A DNA stretch of 64,000 nt, taken from Euryodendron excelsum (lineage: Eukaryota; Streptophyta; Magnoliopsida; Ericales; Pentaphylacaceae). Below, in pieces: positions 10,420-20,808 of this stretch. Below the pieces are notes generated by a model, which saw nothing but the letters and a program-made list of their open reading frames with translations, was not told where the DNA came from and searched no databases. The DNA lies in the NCBI GenBank assembly GCA_033060915.1, contig CM065388.1:24889001-24953000 (forward strand), in the 5' to 3' direction. Position 1 is the first letter of the stretch. Each line of letters opens with the position of its first letter. The position numbers and the translations under genes are program-made.

Positions 10420-12040
10420 AGACTCGTTTTCAAAACTTGTTTTCAAAATTACATCAAAATCTCCTTTTTTAAAACTTGTTTTCAAAATCACAATCCTAGG
10501 GTGATTCTAGCCTTTCCATGGCTAGGATTGCTTTAGGAAAATGTTACATTTAAAGTGACCAATATGGTCTATATTTTCAAAATCTTGTTGTTTTCAAAAC
10601 CACTTTCTTAAAGTGGTTCTAACCTTCTTATGCTTAGAATCACTTTAGAAAAGTGAGACGTTTTTTAGACTTTTCAAAAAAACTCTCCTTTCAAAAGTCT
10701 CTCTTTCTAAAACCCTCATTGTTAACATGCTTTCCTAAAACTCTTCTTTCCAAAGTTGTTTTGAAAAACTCCCTCCAAAAATCTATTTTCCAAAACTTCT
10801 CTTTTCAAACTTCTTTCCAAAACACTCTCCTCAAAATTTACTTTCCTAAAAACTATCTCCAACAATCTCCTTCCAAAAATCTTTCTAAAAAACTCTCTTT
10901 CCAAAATCTTCCCTCTAGAAACTCCTCTCTAGGATTTCCTTCCAAAAACTTGTTTCCAAAAACACACTTTCCAAAAATCCTTAGAGCCCAAGTCAAGCCC
11001 TAGAACTCACGATTAGTAAACCCTAGTTTTCTTTCAAAAAACATGATTTTCAAACTTACCTTAAAACCTAGGTTTCCAAAATCACCCTTTTTACATCAAA
11101 ACTATACATATTTCCAAAACCTATTTACTACATGAAAACAATAGTCTTCCAAATTTAGGGTTTCTAAAACCTCCCTTTCCAAATCCTTGTCAAATCCCAT
11201 CTTCCCTTTAAGAAACCAAATCCAATCTCCCCTTTAGAAAACTAGATCCAATCCTCCGTTTTTGGAAACAAAATCAAACCTTTTCTTTTAGACACAAAAT
11301 CCAATCCCTTGTTTTAGGAAATAGGAATCTCAACCCTTCCTAGTCTAAATCTTTCCTAATTCAAATCCTTCCTAAATCTCCACTTTCCTAAACCTTAAGT
11401 TTCCTAAACTTAAACTTTTAAATCTTTTCGTAAACTTTAAGCTTTGAAATCTTTCTTAATTCCATCCCTTTCCAAATCTTAACTTTCCAAATCTAAGTTT
11501 CCAAACCCTTCTTAAACTCAAAACCTTTCCTAATTTCAAGAATTTCTAAAACTCAAACCTTGAATCTTTCTAAAATTCTAAACTTCCCTAAACTCCCAAT
11601 CTTTCCAAATTTTGAAACTTTCTAAATTCTAAACTTTCCAACTTTCAAAACTTTCCTATTTCAAAACATTCCAAATTCAAAACATTCCTAAGTTGAAACT
11701 TTCCCAATTCCAACACTTTTCTAATTCGAAAACTTTCATAATTTGAAAACTTTCCTAAAATGAAACTTTCCTAGTTCGAACCTTTCCTAATTCGAACCCT
11801 TCCTAAATCCAATCTTTCTAATCTTTCCAAGTCCAACTTTTGAGTCAAATCTTTTCTAAAATCCTTCCAAGTCAAGTAAAATATTTTCTAAATCTCATCT
11901 TTCCTAAGTCTAGGTTTCCTTAGCCTCAATCTTTCTAAAACAATTCCAATTTTCAAAATTCTATTCTAGGTTCAAATCAAATCCTTTTCCCAATCAAAAT
12001 CCCTTCTTCCAATCCAACCTTCTATTTTCAATCGGACTCT
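10420..12040 (+). repeat. G-poor low-complexity R/U5 segment
   Basis: A quasi-repetitive field of TTTCCAAAA, TTTCCTAAA and AAAACTTTCC words, with few G. No coding signal; ORFs such as 10653-11003 reflect composition. Confidence 0.8.
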
Positions 12041-12845
12041 TGTCCGAACTACGATTGACCTGATTCCTCCAAATGGATACATAGGCAACCCTCATGGGTG
12101 CGGTCTCCATATTTTTCAAATTCTATAATCTTTTCAAATCTCTAATCTATTTTCAAACTTTAAATTTCAAATTTCTATTTCCAAATCTTTATTTTCAATT
12201 TCCAAATCCTTCTTTCCAAATTCAAACTTCTATCTCTTTCATTTCAAATCAAATCAATTTTTTTCCAAATCTATTTTTCAATTCTCTCTCTTGCATTTGC
12301 ATATCATGCATCATGTCTTTTAAACATTTTTTTTTTTTTTTTTTCAAAGTGGAGAGGATTGAACAATAGTTAGTTGAAGACTCTCATAAGTGAATCTAGG
12401 ATAGATTGACATGTAGGTACCGAAAAGGCGAGGTAGGGTGATGGCTTAGTGCGTCTTCCCTACACGTAACCAACCTTCAAACCTAGGATCACTATTTTCG
12501 AAAGACCAAAAGGAGTTATTTTTCAAAAAGGGCTTAAATGTTTTCCAAAGGTTGCCAAACAACCTACTTTCTTAAAAATCCTCTCTTGAGGAGATATTTT
12601 CAAAATCATTTTCCAAAACCTTAAGTGTAGTTTTTAGATTATGTTTAGTTTTTAGGTGACCTAACTCACCTTAATCAAGTTAGGTAGCGACTCCAAATCT
12701 TTTCTAAAAGCCCTTTATTCAAATCTATTTTCAATTCAAACCTAGTCGCACTCATTCTTGTAGGAGGGTGAGTTCTAACAAGAGAATACTGTATTTTTTC
12801 CGCTTGTGTGTGTATTCCTCGAGTGTAAAAAATCTAGGCGCGACA
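12020..12845 (+). other. Conserved LTR 3' block (U5)
   Basis: Contains GGACTCTTGTCCGAACTACG, GATTGACCTGATTCCTCC, a block with GACATGTAGGTACCG and CCTACACGTAACC, an ACCTAACT..AGTTAGGT hairpin with an 11-base loop, then AGCGACTCC, and TCCGCTTGTGTGTGTATTCC before GCGCGACA. It is the most conserved part of the LTR; ACTACG..GACCTGATTCC resembles a motif I recall from other Tat/Ogre LTRs, not checked. Confidence 0.65.
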
Positions 12846-12975
12846 GACTAGAGGGGGCCCGTCCGGTAGATTGTCGGCTACCTTTAGATCGACTGGAACC
12901 GCCGGTGGAATCTATCCGAGCCGCCTTCCTCGAGCAACGTCTCCTCTCAAAAGCATTATCACCCGCATCTACCAT
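12846..12975 (-). pseudogene. E1 antisense PMD-like gene, 5' coding part
   Basis: Resumes the gene cut at 7702. The ATG is at 12973-12975 on the minus strand, directly after TTTTCAG|G, a good splice acceptor. The N-terminus begins MVDAGDNAFERRRCSRKAAR and is basic, low in complexity and serine/arginine-rich. Start chosen because the same ATG is kept in E2 and E3. Confidence 0.65.
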
Positions 12976-14293
12976 CCTGAAAAGGTAAGCCAAGGTAAGA
13001 GGTGTTAATATAACATACATGCAGTTCAAATAATAATAAAATAAAATAAACAACTAACACAAAAAAATAAATAAAAAGATTTCAAATGATAAGTTAGAAC
13101 AAAATTTCTACACATTTTGATTTTCCAACTTCAAGTCAAATCTCAAGAGTTTTCTGTCTTTTTCCTTCAAAAAGACTTTTATTTCTAAACCTTTTCCAAC
13201 TCTTTCCCTAATTTTTAAAAATTTCGACAGGGTTTTGTTCAAAAATGGTCCCTACAACACCCATAGTATCAATACAAAATATAAACCGTGTACTTCACAA
13301 CGTTACAATCACATAACATCAGCACCCGCACACTTTTTAATTTTTTAAAATTTTCAAAACACATGTTTTATTTTTTCAATAAATCAATAGTTTTCAAAAA
13401 TGTCCTAAAATTTCTCAAAATCATTTCAAATGTTTTCTAAAATATTCCTACATTTTTCAAAATTTTAAACTCTAAAATTTTATACATTTCTTGAGTTTTC
13501 CCATTTTTTTAATTTTCTAAGTATTTTCCTATTTTTCAAAAAATCAAAAAATACCAAGTTTTCAAAAAAACACGAAACTTTCATACGATTGTTAAACACA
13601 TTTTTCTAAGGCACATTGCACAAAAATTTAGCCAAAAAACCCAATGTCCAAGCCTGTAGGAACAAACTCTCAAATTCTTACAGAAAACCCTCTTCATATA
13701 ATCACGTAAAATCACTCAAATTCAATCAAACAAGCACTAAAATACAAAAATAACATCACCATAATGTTTAAAACATATCAAAACATCAAATCCACTATTC
13801 ACATGGTTCAAACAAAATTCTACACATCAAAATCAACAAAAATTTGAAAATTCACTTTTTAGAGTTCTCCGATGAAATCTTCTCTTCCGGCGACTTTTTC
13901 GGCAACGTGGTCTCCTTCTGGCAATCACCCGGGGTCTCCAAGAAGTGCCCCTTCAAGGTTCAAGTCAATTTCCCTACAAACACTCTAAACTTTTTAAAAA
14001 AACTCTTCAAATGCCGCAAGTGTTCGAACCAGAAATTTTCTGGTTTTAATCCCAAGCCTGGCGCCACTAGCAGAGGCGCCAAGCTAAACTTTCCAAAGCA
14101 GTGGCGCCAGTTGCCAAATTCTGGGTAGTTTTGCCCTTTTTCCCGCCAAAACTCGTTTTCGAAGGCCTTTGGGGCCCAATATCCATTTTCGAACCCCCGT
14201 TGTCGAAAAATTTCTAACGTCCGTCCCTCCGACCGCCTTACGATCAACATGGGACTCTTACTTTATCGTTTTCTATCTTCGACAAGCAAAGAC
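12976..14293 (-). other. E1 antisense-gene upstream region: long intron and 5' exon
   Basis: Read leftwards: E2F-like TTTCCCGCC near 14139, GGCGCC palindromes near 14059-14110, a non-coding exon, a donor at 13850-13855 (GTGAAT here; GTGAGT in E0, E2 and E3), then an A/T-rich intron of about 0.87 kb to the acceptor at 12976-12979. On the plus strand this is the 3' untranslated part of E1. No stable coding frame. Confidence 0.55.
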
Positions 14294-14310
14294 AGAAAAA
14301 GAAGGGTAGC
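14294..14310 (+). promoter_or_regulatory. E1 polypurine tract
   Basis: AGAAAAAGAAGGG then TAGC, ending exactly at the 3' LTR. It primes plus-strand DNA synthesis. It overlaps the right arm of an imperfect hairpin that starts near 14270. Confidence 0.8.
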
Positions 14311-15764
14311 TGTAAGCATCTCATTTTTTATCGCTCAATAGTCTACAGTCCGTCCAGACTTGTATTCAAGTAAATGTGGACATATCCTGAGTCAAATAAA
14401 CTTTTCAAGTCTAATCCCGTCTATCCATCGCTTCGCAGGCCCACATAGAAACAAAATGACCAAAATGCCCTTGTGGGCATTGTTTGGTCTATTCCCATAG
14501 GCGTGTCTTTTCGAAGACGGTAAGTCCCTTTCCAATTCTAAATTAGGCATGTCTTTTCAAAGACGGTAAGTCCCCTTACCTATTCCAAATCAGGCACGTC
14601 TTTCTGAAAATGGTAAGTCCCCTTTCCATATTCTAAGAGACATGCCTTTCCAAAGACGGTAAATCCCCTTTTTCCAACTCCTTTTTCCAATTCCAATTCC
14701 AATCCCTTTCTCTAGAAAATGATTCCTCAAGACGGTAACTCTATCCTATCTGGCACGTTTTCCAGAGACAGTTTCTTCGGAACGGTAAGTCCCCTTTAAA
14801 CCTGTCGACAGGGACCAGACCCCAACTCCCCTATATGGTAGAATGGTCCACCTTTGGCGCCTACTAGCCCGCCAATGCAGAAATGTCCGTTTCAGCACGC
14901 ATTTCGAGAAAGTTGACTTCTCATGCGCTAAGTCCCTTTAGCAGCTTCCTGAGATCAGGCAACCTTGAGAATGATCGTGAACCATTAGAGTAGCGGAAGT
15001 ACTCGTAAACATCGCAACCGTCAGAGTAACGGAAATACTCGCAAGCAGGTCGATATAGGGAATTGCCAACAAACCCTTGTGTCATGAGACCGCCGTCAGA
15101 GTGGCGGAAACACTCAAAACCCAGGTCAACACCAGTGCCTGCTAGTCCATTTCGGTGAAAAATGACCAAACTACCCCTAGGGCCATTTTTTGGCACAATT
15201 TTCGAGATCACACCTGAGTCCTCAGAATGGTAAGTCCACCCCTTCCAAGATCATCTTAGAGACGATCTGGCATGATTAGGTGCCTTCTAGTTAGTTTCAG
15301 GCCAGTTTCGAGACTTTTCGATCAAAATGACTATTTTGCTCTAAGCATCCGAATGCCCCGGGGACCACACCGGCACTCGATATCAAATCAGTAATCTCCA
15401 AAGAATGCTTCTTATAGTGTTCTCAACCTTCTATTATCTTTCCAGATCATTCCAAGTCAGTTCTGATAAACCCAATGTAAAATGACCGTTTTGCCCCTAG
15501 TGGGCCAATCGCCTTTTTCGACCACACCGGCTCTAGGTATCAAGCCAGTAGCCTTTCGGAACATTCTAAAGAATGTTTCTAAATCTCGAGTCTTATTCCA
15601 GGACATTCTAAGTCCGTCCCGACAGCTTTCCGATCTAGTTGACCGTTTTTCCCCTAATGGCCCGGTCAACCCTTCCGACAAATCTTGTCATCCTTTTTCA
15701 AGTCCATTACCTCCAGGATTCTATTCTATGGGTTCTTGCTCATTTTCGGCCTTCCGGGCCCTTC
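14311..15764 (+). mobile_element. E1 3' LTR, first part
   Basis: Begins TGTAAGCATC right after the PPT. Includes the degenerate 80-90 bp array (about 14490-14790), two R2 units near 14990-15050, and part of the 155-bp array (about 15320-15660). Cut at 15764 by the nested LTR; continues at 20809. Confidence 0.92.
15760..15764 (+). repeat. Target-site duplication CCTTC, left copy
   Basis: Perfect match to 20809-20813. Confidence 0.9.
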
Positions 15765-15994
15765 TATAAGCACCCCATTTTTGACTGCTCGGTAGTCTAC
15801 ACTTCGTCCAGACTTGTTTTCAAGTCATTGTGGTCATATTTCAATCGAAACCATTTCTCTAGGTCCAAATTCCGTCTTTCCATCGCTTCGCAGGCTTGTC
15901 AGGCCCAAATAGAGGCAAAATGACCAAAATGCCCTTAGGGGCATTGTCCTTTCTTATTCCAATTCCAACCCCTCTCTCGAGACAGTTTATTCCT

Positions 15995-16630
15995 CGAGAC
16001 GGTCCGAGTAGCAAAACTACTCACAGAACCGTTAGAGTAGCGGAAATAGTCACAGAACCGTTAGAGTGGCGGAAACACTCACAAAACCGTTAGAGCAGTG
16101 GAAATACTCACAGAATCGTTAGAGTGGCGGAAACACTCACAAAACCGTTAGAGTAGCGGAAGTACTCACAAAACCGTTAGAGTGGCGGAAACACTCACAA
16201 TCTAGGCGCGTCTCCTCGAAGACGGTAAGACCCCTTTCCAACCCCACTCTCAAGACAATTTATTCCTCGAGACGGTTTCAATCCAGGCACGCCTCTTCGG
16301 AGATGGTAAGACCCCTTTCCAATCCCACTCTCGAGACAGTTTATTCCTCGAGACGGTTCCAATCCAGGCACGTCTCCTTGGAGACGGTAAGACCCCTTTC
16401 CAATCCCACTCTCGAGACAGTTTATTCCTCGAGACTGTCCAAGTAGCAAAACTACTCACAAAACCGTTAGAGTAGCGGAAATACTCAACCGTTAGAGTAG
16501 CGGAAATACTCAACCCCGTCCGAGTAGCGGAAATACTCAACCCCGTTCGAGTAGCGGAAATACTCACAAATCATCAACCCCGTCCGAGTAGCGGAAATAC
16601 TCACACTGTTAGAGTGGCGGAAACACTCAA
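15995..16630. repeat. Expanded 29-bp hairpin minisatellite flanking the 80-bp array
   Basis: About seven units of ACCGTTAGAGTAGCGGAAATACTCACAA type at 15999-16200, then about three 80-bp units at 16201-16435, then five to six more short units at 16436-16630. The core is GAGTR..YACTC. Other LTRs have only two or three short units. Confidence 0.88.
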
Positions 16631-16714
16631 AACCCAGGTCAACACCCGTGTCTGTTAGCTCACTTCGGTGAAAAATGACCAGATTACCCTTAGGACCTTT
16701 TCCAAGACTCTCTG

Positions 16715-17225
16715 GTCAAGATGACCATTTTGCCCCTAAGCATCCGAATGCCCCGAGAACCACACCGGCTCTGGGTATCAAACCGGTAACCCCCTGAGAC
16801 TACTTTTTATAGTGTTCTCAACCTTCCTTTACCTTTCCGGATCATTCCGAGTAAGTTTCGGCAAACCCGGTACAAAAGGATCGTTTTGCCCCTGGAGGGC
16901 CGGTCTCCTTCTTTGACCACACTGGCTCTGGGTATCAAACCGGTAATGTCCTGAGAATACTTTTTATAATGTTCTCAACCTTCCTTTACCTTTCCGGATC
17001 ATTCCGAGTCAGTTCTGGGCAACCCGGTACAAAATGACCGTTTTGCCCCTGGTGGCCCGGTCTCCTTTTCCGAGCACACCGGCTCTGGGAATCAAACCAG
17101 CAACCTCTGGGAACATTCTGAATAATGTTTCCAGATCCCAAGTCTTCTTCCGGGACAGTCCGAGTCTATCCCGGCGGTTTTCCGGTCCAATTGACCGTTT
17201 CGCCCCTAAAGGCCCGGTCAACCTT
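16715..17225. repeat. U3 155-bp tandem repeat, about 3.3 units
   Basis: Anchors near 16720, 16875 and 17032; the last partial unit reaches about 17225 with TTGACCGTTTCGCCCC. Confidence 0.85.
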
Positions 17226-17459
17226 TCCGACTCACCTTATCTTCATTTTTCAAGTCAAATGCCTCCAAGACACTATTTTAAGTGTTCCTGCTCCTTTCCA
17301 GCCTTCCGGGTCATTCCCGGCTCCTCCAAATCATTCCCGGACTTTCCGAAGTCACTCCTAGTGGAGCCAGGCTGAAAATTGCATGGTAGTCACTAGTACA
17401 GGCGCCCAAATCTAGTCAAAGATACATTGCTTGCCGACCTTAAATCTTTCTTAATTGGC

Positions 17460-17519
17460 TGGCGCCATTAGTAGTGGCGCCAAGCCAATTTTGGCTTGGC
17501 GCCACTACTAACGGCGCCA
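17460..17519. repeat. 60-bp near-perfect inverted repeat of GGCGCC words
   Basis: Arms 17460-17488 and 17491-17519, 29 bases each with one mismatch and a 2-base spacer. Each arm contains a smaller palindrome. Ends 54 bases before the TATA box. Confidence 0.92.
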
Positions 17520-17572
17520 GTGTAAAATTTGCCCTGGCGCCACTACAACAGGCGCCAGGTTTATCCTCCTTC

Positions 17573-17580
17573 TATAAATA
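17573..17580 (+). promoter_or_regulatory. LTR TATA box
   Basis: TATAAATA followed by CAGAGCCTC, 1.81 kb from the LTR start. Confidence 0.65.
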
Positions 17581-18189
17581 CAGAGCCTCATTCAACGTGA
17601 AAGGGGTCTGCAAACTTAACCTAAAAAATCCCATATTTTGATATACAGAGCTCGAGCACCTCCAAAACCCTAGCCTCCCTAGGTTTTCCAAACCCTAGCC
17701 ACTATACACAAACCCTAGCCTCTTATACACTCCCCCATACACTCATACACTAGCCTTCAACCATCCTTTGAAGACTTGAGGAGCTACAATCCAAAGCTTG
17801 AAGACAACTCCTAAAGACTGAAGGTAAAGATCAAGACAAAGACCGAAGACCGAAGACAGCGCAGCGCGTAAAATAAAGAAGACATACGGTAGGCTTTCTC
17901 TTTAATTTTCTGCACTTTCCCCCCACTCTCTTCTCCCTCCAACCCACTTGGGTTTTCTCTACTTTAACCCCCCATCTCTTTCCCCCCCTTTCTTTGCATG
18001 CTTGAAACAAGAGGACTCCCGGTCCATGTGTAGGATTAGACTATTGGAGAGTCACCGTGTCGGGGGCTTTCTTCTAGTCTAACCAAAGACCACGTGGGTT
18101 TGGCCGCCTTGATTATGTGGTGAAGCCTTAACCTTGTATGTTCACGACCCTAAATTGCATTGTGCATATCATAGTCTTGCGTCTTCCAA

Positions 18190-19990
18190 AAACCGTTTTC
18201 AAAGTCGTTTTTTTTAAATTGTTTTCAAACTTGTTTTCAAAATTGCATCAAAATCTCTTTTTTAAAAACTTGTTTTCAAAACCACAATTCTAGGGTGATT
18301 CTAGCCTTTCAATGGCTAGGGTTGCTTTAGGAAAGTGTTACACTAAAAGTGACCTTTTTGGTCTATATTTTCAAATCTTATTTGTTTTCCAAAACCACTT
18401 TCTTAAAGTGGTTCTAGCCCTCTTATGGCTAGAATCGCTTTAGGAAAGTGAGACGTTTTCATACTTTCCAAAAAACTCGCTCTTTAAAAATCTCTTCCTA
18501 AAAACCTCTTTTTCAACATACTTTCCTAAAGCTTTCCTCTCCAAAATTGTTTTCAAAAACTCTCTTCCAAAATCTATTTTTCAAAATTCTCTTCTTCAAC
18601 TCCTCTCCAAAATCTTTTCCTCAAAATTCACTTTCTAAAAACACTCCCTAAATTCACCTTCCTAAAAACTCTCTCCAACAATCTCTTCCAAAAATCTTTC
18701 TAAAAAACTCTCTTTCCAAAATCTTCCTTCTAGAAATTCCCCTTTAGGATTTTCCTTCTAAAATCTACGTCTCCAAAAACATGCTTTCCAAAAACTCCCT
18801 CGCTTTAAAATCTCTTTTCAAAAGCTCTCTTCAAATTTACTTTCCAAAAACTTTTCCCTCTAGAAACTCCTCCCTAGGATTCCCTTCTAGAAAACTTTTG
18901 TTTCCAAAAACGCACTTTCCAAAAACTCTTTTCTTAGAGCCCAAGTCAAGCCTTAGAGCCCACAATTAGGAAACCCTAAATTTTCTTCCTAAAAACATGA
19001 TTTTCAAACTTTACCCCAAACCTAGGTTTCCAAAATCCCTTGTTTTCACATCCAAACTATACATGTTTCCAAAACCTATTTCCTACGTCAAAACTACAAA
19101 TTTCCAAATCTAGGGTTTCTAGAATCTCCTTTTCTAAATCCTACCTTCCCTTTAGGAAACCGAATCAAAACTTCCCGTTTAGGAAACTAAATCCAATCCT
19201 CCGTTTTTGGAAACAAATCTTAAACCTTTCCTAAACTCAAACTTTTCCTAATCTCAAGATTTTCTAAAATTCAAACTCTAAAACTTTCTAAATTTGAAAC
19301 CTTCTTAAGTTAAATCTTTCTAAACCTAAAAGCTTTCTAAATTCTAAACTTTCTTAAACCTCAAATCTTTCCAAATCTAAGACTTTTCTAAACTCAAAAC
19401 TTTCTTAATTTAAGACTTTCTTAAGTTGAAACTTTCTTAATTCAAACATTTCCTAAATCAAAAACTTTCCTTTTTCAAAACCTTTCCTAAAACGAAACTT
19501 TCTTATTTTCAAAACTTCCTTATTTTCAAAGCTTTCCAAATTCAAAACTTCCATTTTTCAAAACAGTACAAAATTCAAAACTTTCTTAACTTGAAACTTT
19601 CCAAATTCTAAGCCTTTCTTAAACTAAACTTTTCCTAATTCCAAAACATTTCTAAATTCAAAACTTTCCGATTTTCAAAACTTTCCTAATTCGAAACTTT
19701 CCTAAAATGACACTTTCTTAATTTGAAACTTCCCTAATTTGAACATTTCCTAAATCCAATCTTTCCTAATTTCTTAAACCTTCTAAGTCATGTCAAATCC
19801 TTCCTAAGTCTCTTCTCTTTCCTAAGTCTAAGTTTTCTAAACCTTCTCTTTTTCAAAACAAGTCCATTCTTTTCCAAAATTTCAAATTCCAATCTCCTTT
19901 TCTAATCTCAAATCAAATCCAGTTTTCAATTCAATTTCTTTCTTCCAATCCAATCTTTCTCTTCAAATCAATTTATTTTCAATCGGACTC
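18190..19990 (+). repeat. G-poor low-complexity R/U5 segment
   Basis: Same TTTCC/AAAACTTTCC field as in sibling LTRs. Nothing else recognised. Confidence 0.8.
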
Positions 19991-20808
19991 CGGTCCGAAC
20001 TACGACTGACTTGATTCCCCCAAAGGGATACGTAGGCAACCTTCATAGGTGCGGTCACAATACTTTTCAAACTTTCAATTCCACCCTCATGGGTGCGGTT
20101 TTCAAAATCTTTTCAAATCTTAAATTCCAATCTATTTTCAAAATTCTAATTTCAAAATTTCTATTTCAAATTTCTACTTTCAATTTTCAAACTTTTCAAT
20201 TTCAATTCTATCTCTTCAAATCTCTTTTCAAATCTATTTTTCAATTCTCTTTCCTTACATTTGCCTACCATGCATCATGTTAGTTTCTATTCAAACATTG
20301 TTTTTCTAAAATGGATAGGATTGAACTATAGTTAGTTAAAGACTCTCATAGGTGAACCTAGGGTAGATTGACATGTAGGTACCAAAAGGGCGGGGTAGGG
20401 TGATAGCTTAGCGCATCTTCCCTACACGTAACCAACCTCCGAACCTAGAATCACTGTTTTCAAAGACCAAAAAGGAGTTATTTTTCTAAAAAGGGCTAAA
20501 TGTTTTCCAAAGGTTGCCAAACAACCCGTTTTCTTAAAACCCCTCTCTTGAGGAGACATTTTCAAATTGTTTTTCAAAAACCCTAAGTGTAGTCTTCGGA
20601 TTTCTCTTAGTTTTTAGGTGACCTAACTCACCTTAATCAAGTTAGGTGGTGACTCCGAATCTTTTTCAAAAGCCCTTTATTTAAACCTGTTTTCAATTCA
20701 AACCTAGTCGCACTCATTCTTTTAGGAGGGTGAGTTCTAACGAGAGAGTACAGTGTTTTTCCCACTTGTGTGAGTATTTACTCGAGTGCAAAAAATTTGG
20801 GTGCGACA

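Larger units (their letters stand above)
7703..12845 (+). mobile_element. Solo LTR inserted in E1's PMD gene (5,143 bp)
   Basis: Runs from TGTAAGCA to GCGCGACA with PMD-gene sequence on both sides and no internal region, so it is a solo LTR left by LTR-LTR recombination. The first 100 bases carry a small insertion relative to siblings (AACCAACTCAGTTTTGACCG near 7721). U3 is about 2.08 kb to the TATA box, the longest in the window. Confidence 0.92.
15765..20808 (+). mobile_element. Solo LTR nested in E1's 3' LTR (5,044 bp)
   Basis: Starts TATAAGCACC (first TG changed to TA) and ends GTGCGACA; flanked by CCTTC on both sides. It is a solo LTR inserted into another LTR of the same family. U3 is unusual in having an expanded 29-bp hairpin minisatellite on both sides of the 80-bp array. 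Confidence 0.95.

Noticed and set aside
10653..11003. 116-codon Phe/Leu/Ser/Lys-rich frame, and similar frames at 12094-12369, 20011-20283, 23491-23754, 29481-29810, 40895-41212 and 61885-62205
   Set aside because: Products of the G-poor, T- and C-rich field, where stop codons are under-represented in some frames; no domain and no positional conservation of starts and stops.
16195..16567. Overlapping minus-strand frames with repeated SISATRTGL and SRGINCLESGIGKGSYRL
   Set aside because: Read through the 29-bp and 80-bp tandem repeats of an LTR; no start context, no conservation outside repeats.
15995..16630. Possible CRISPR-like array of short regular repeats
   Set aside because: Units are head-to-tail without unique spacers and lie in the U3 of a plant LTR.
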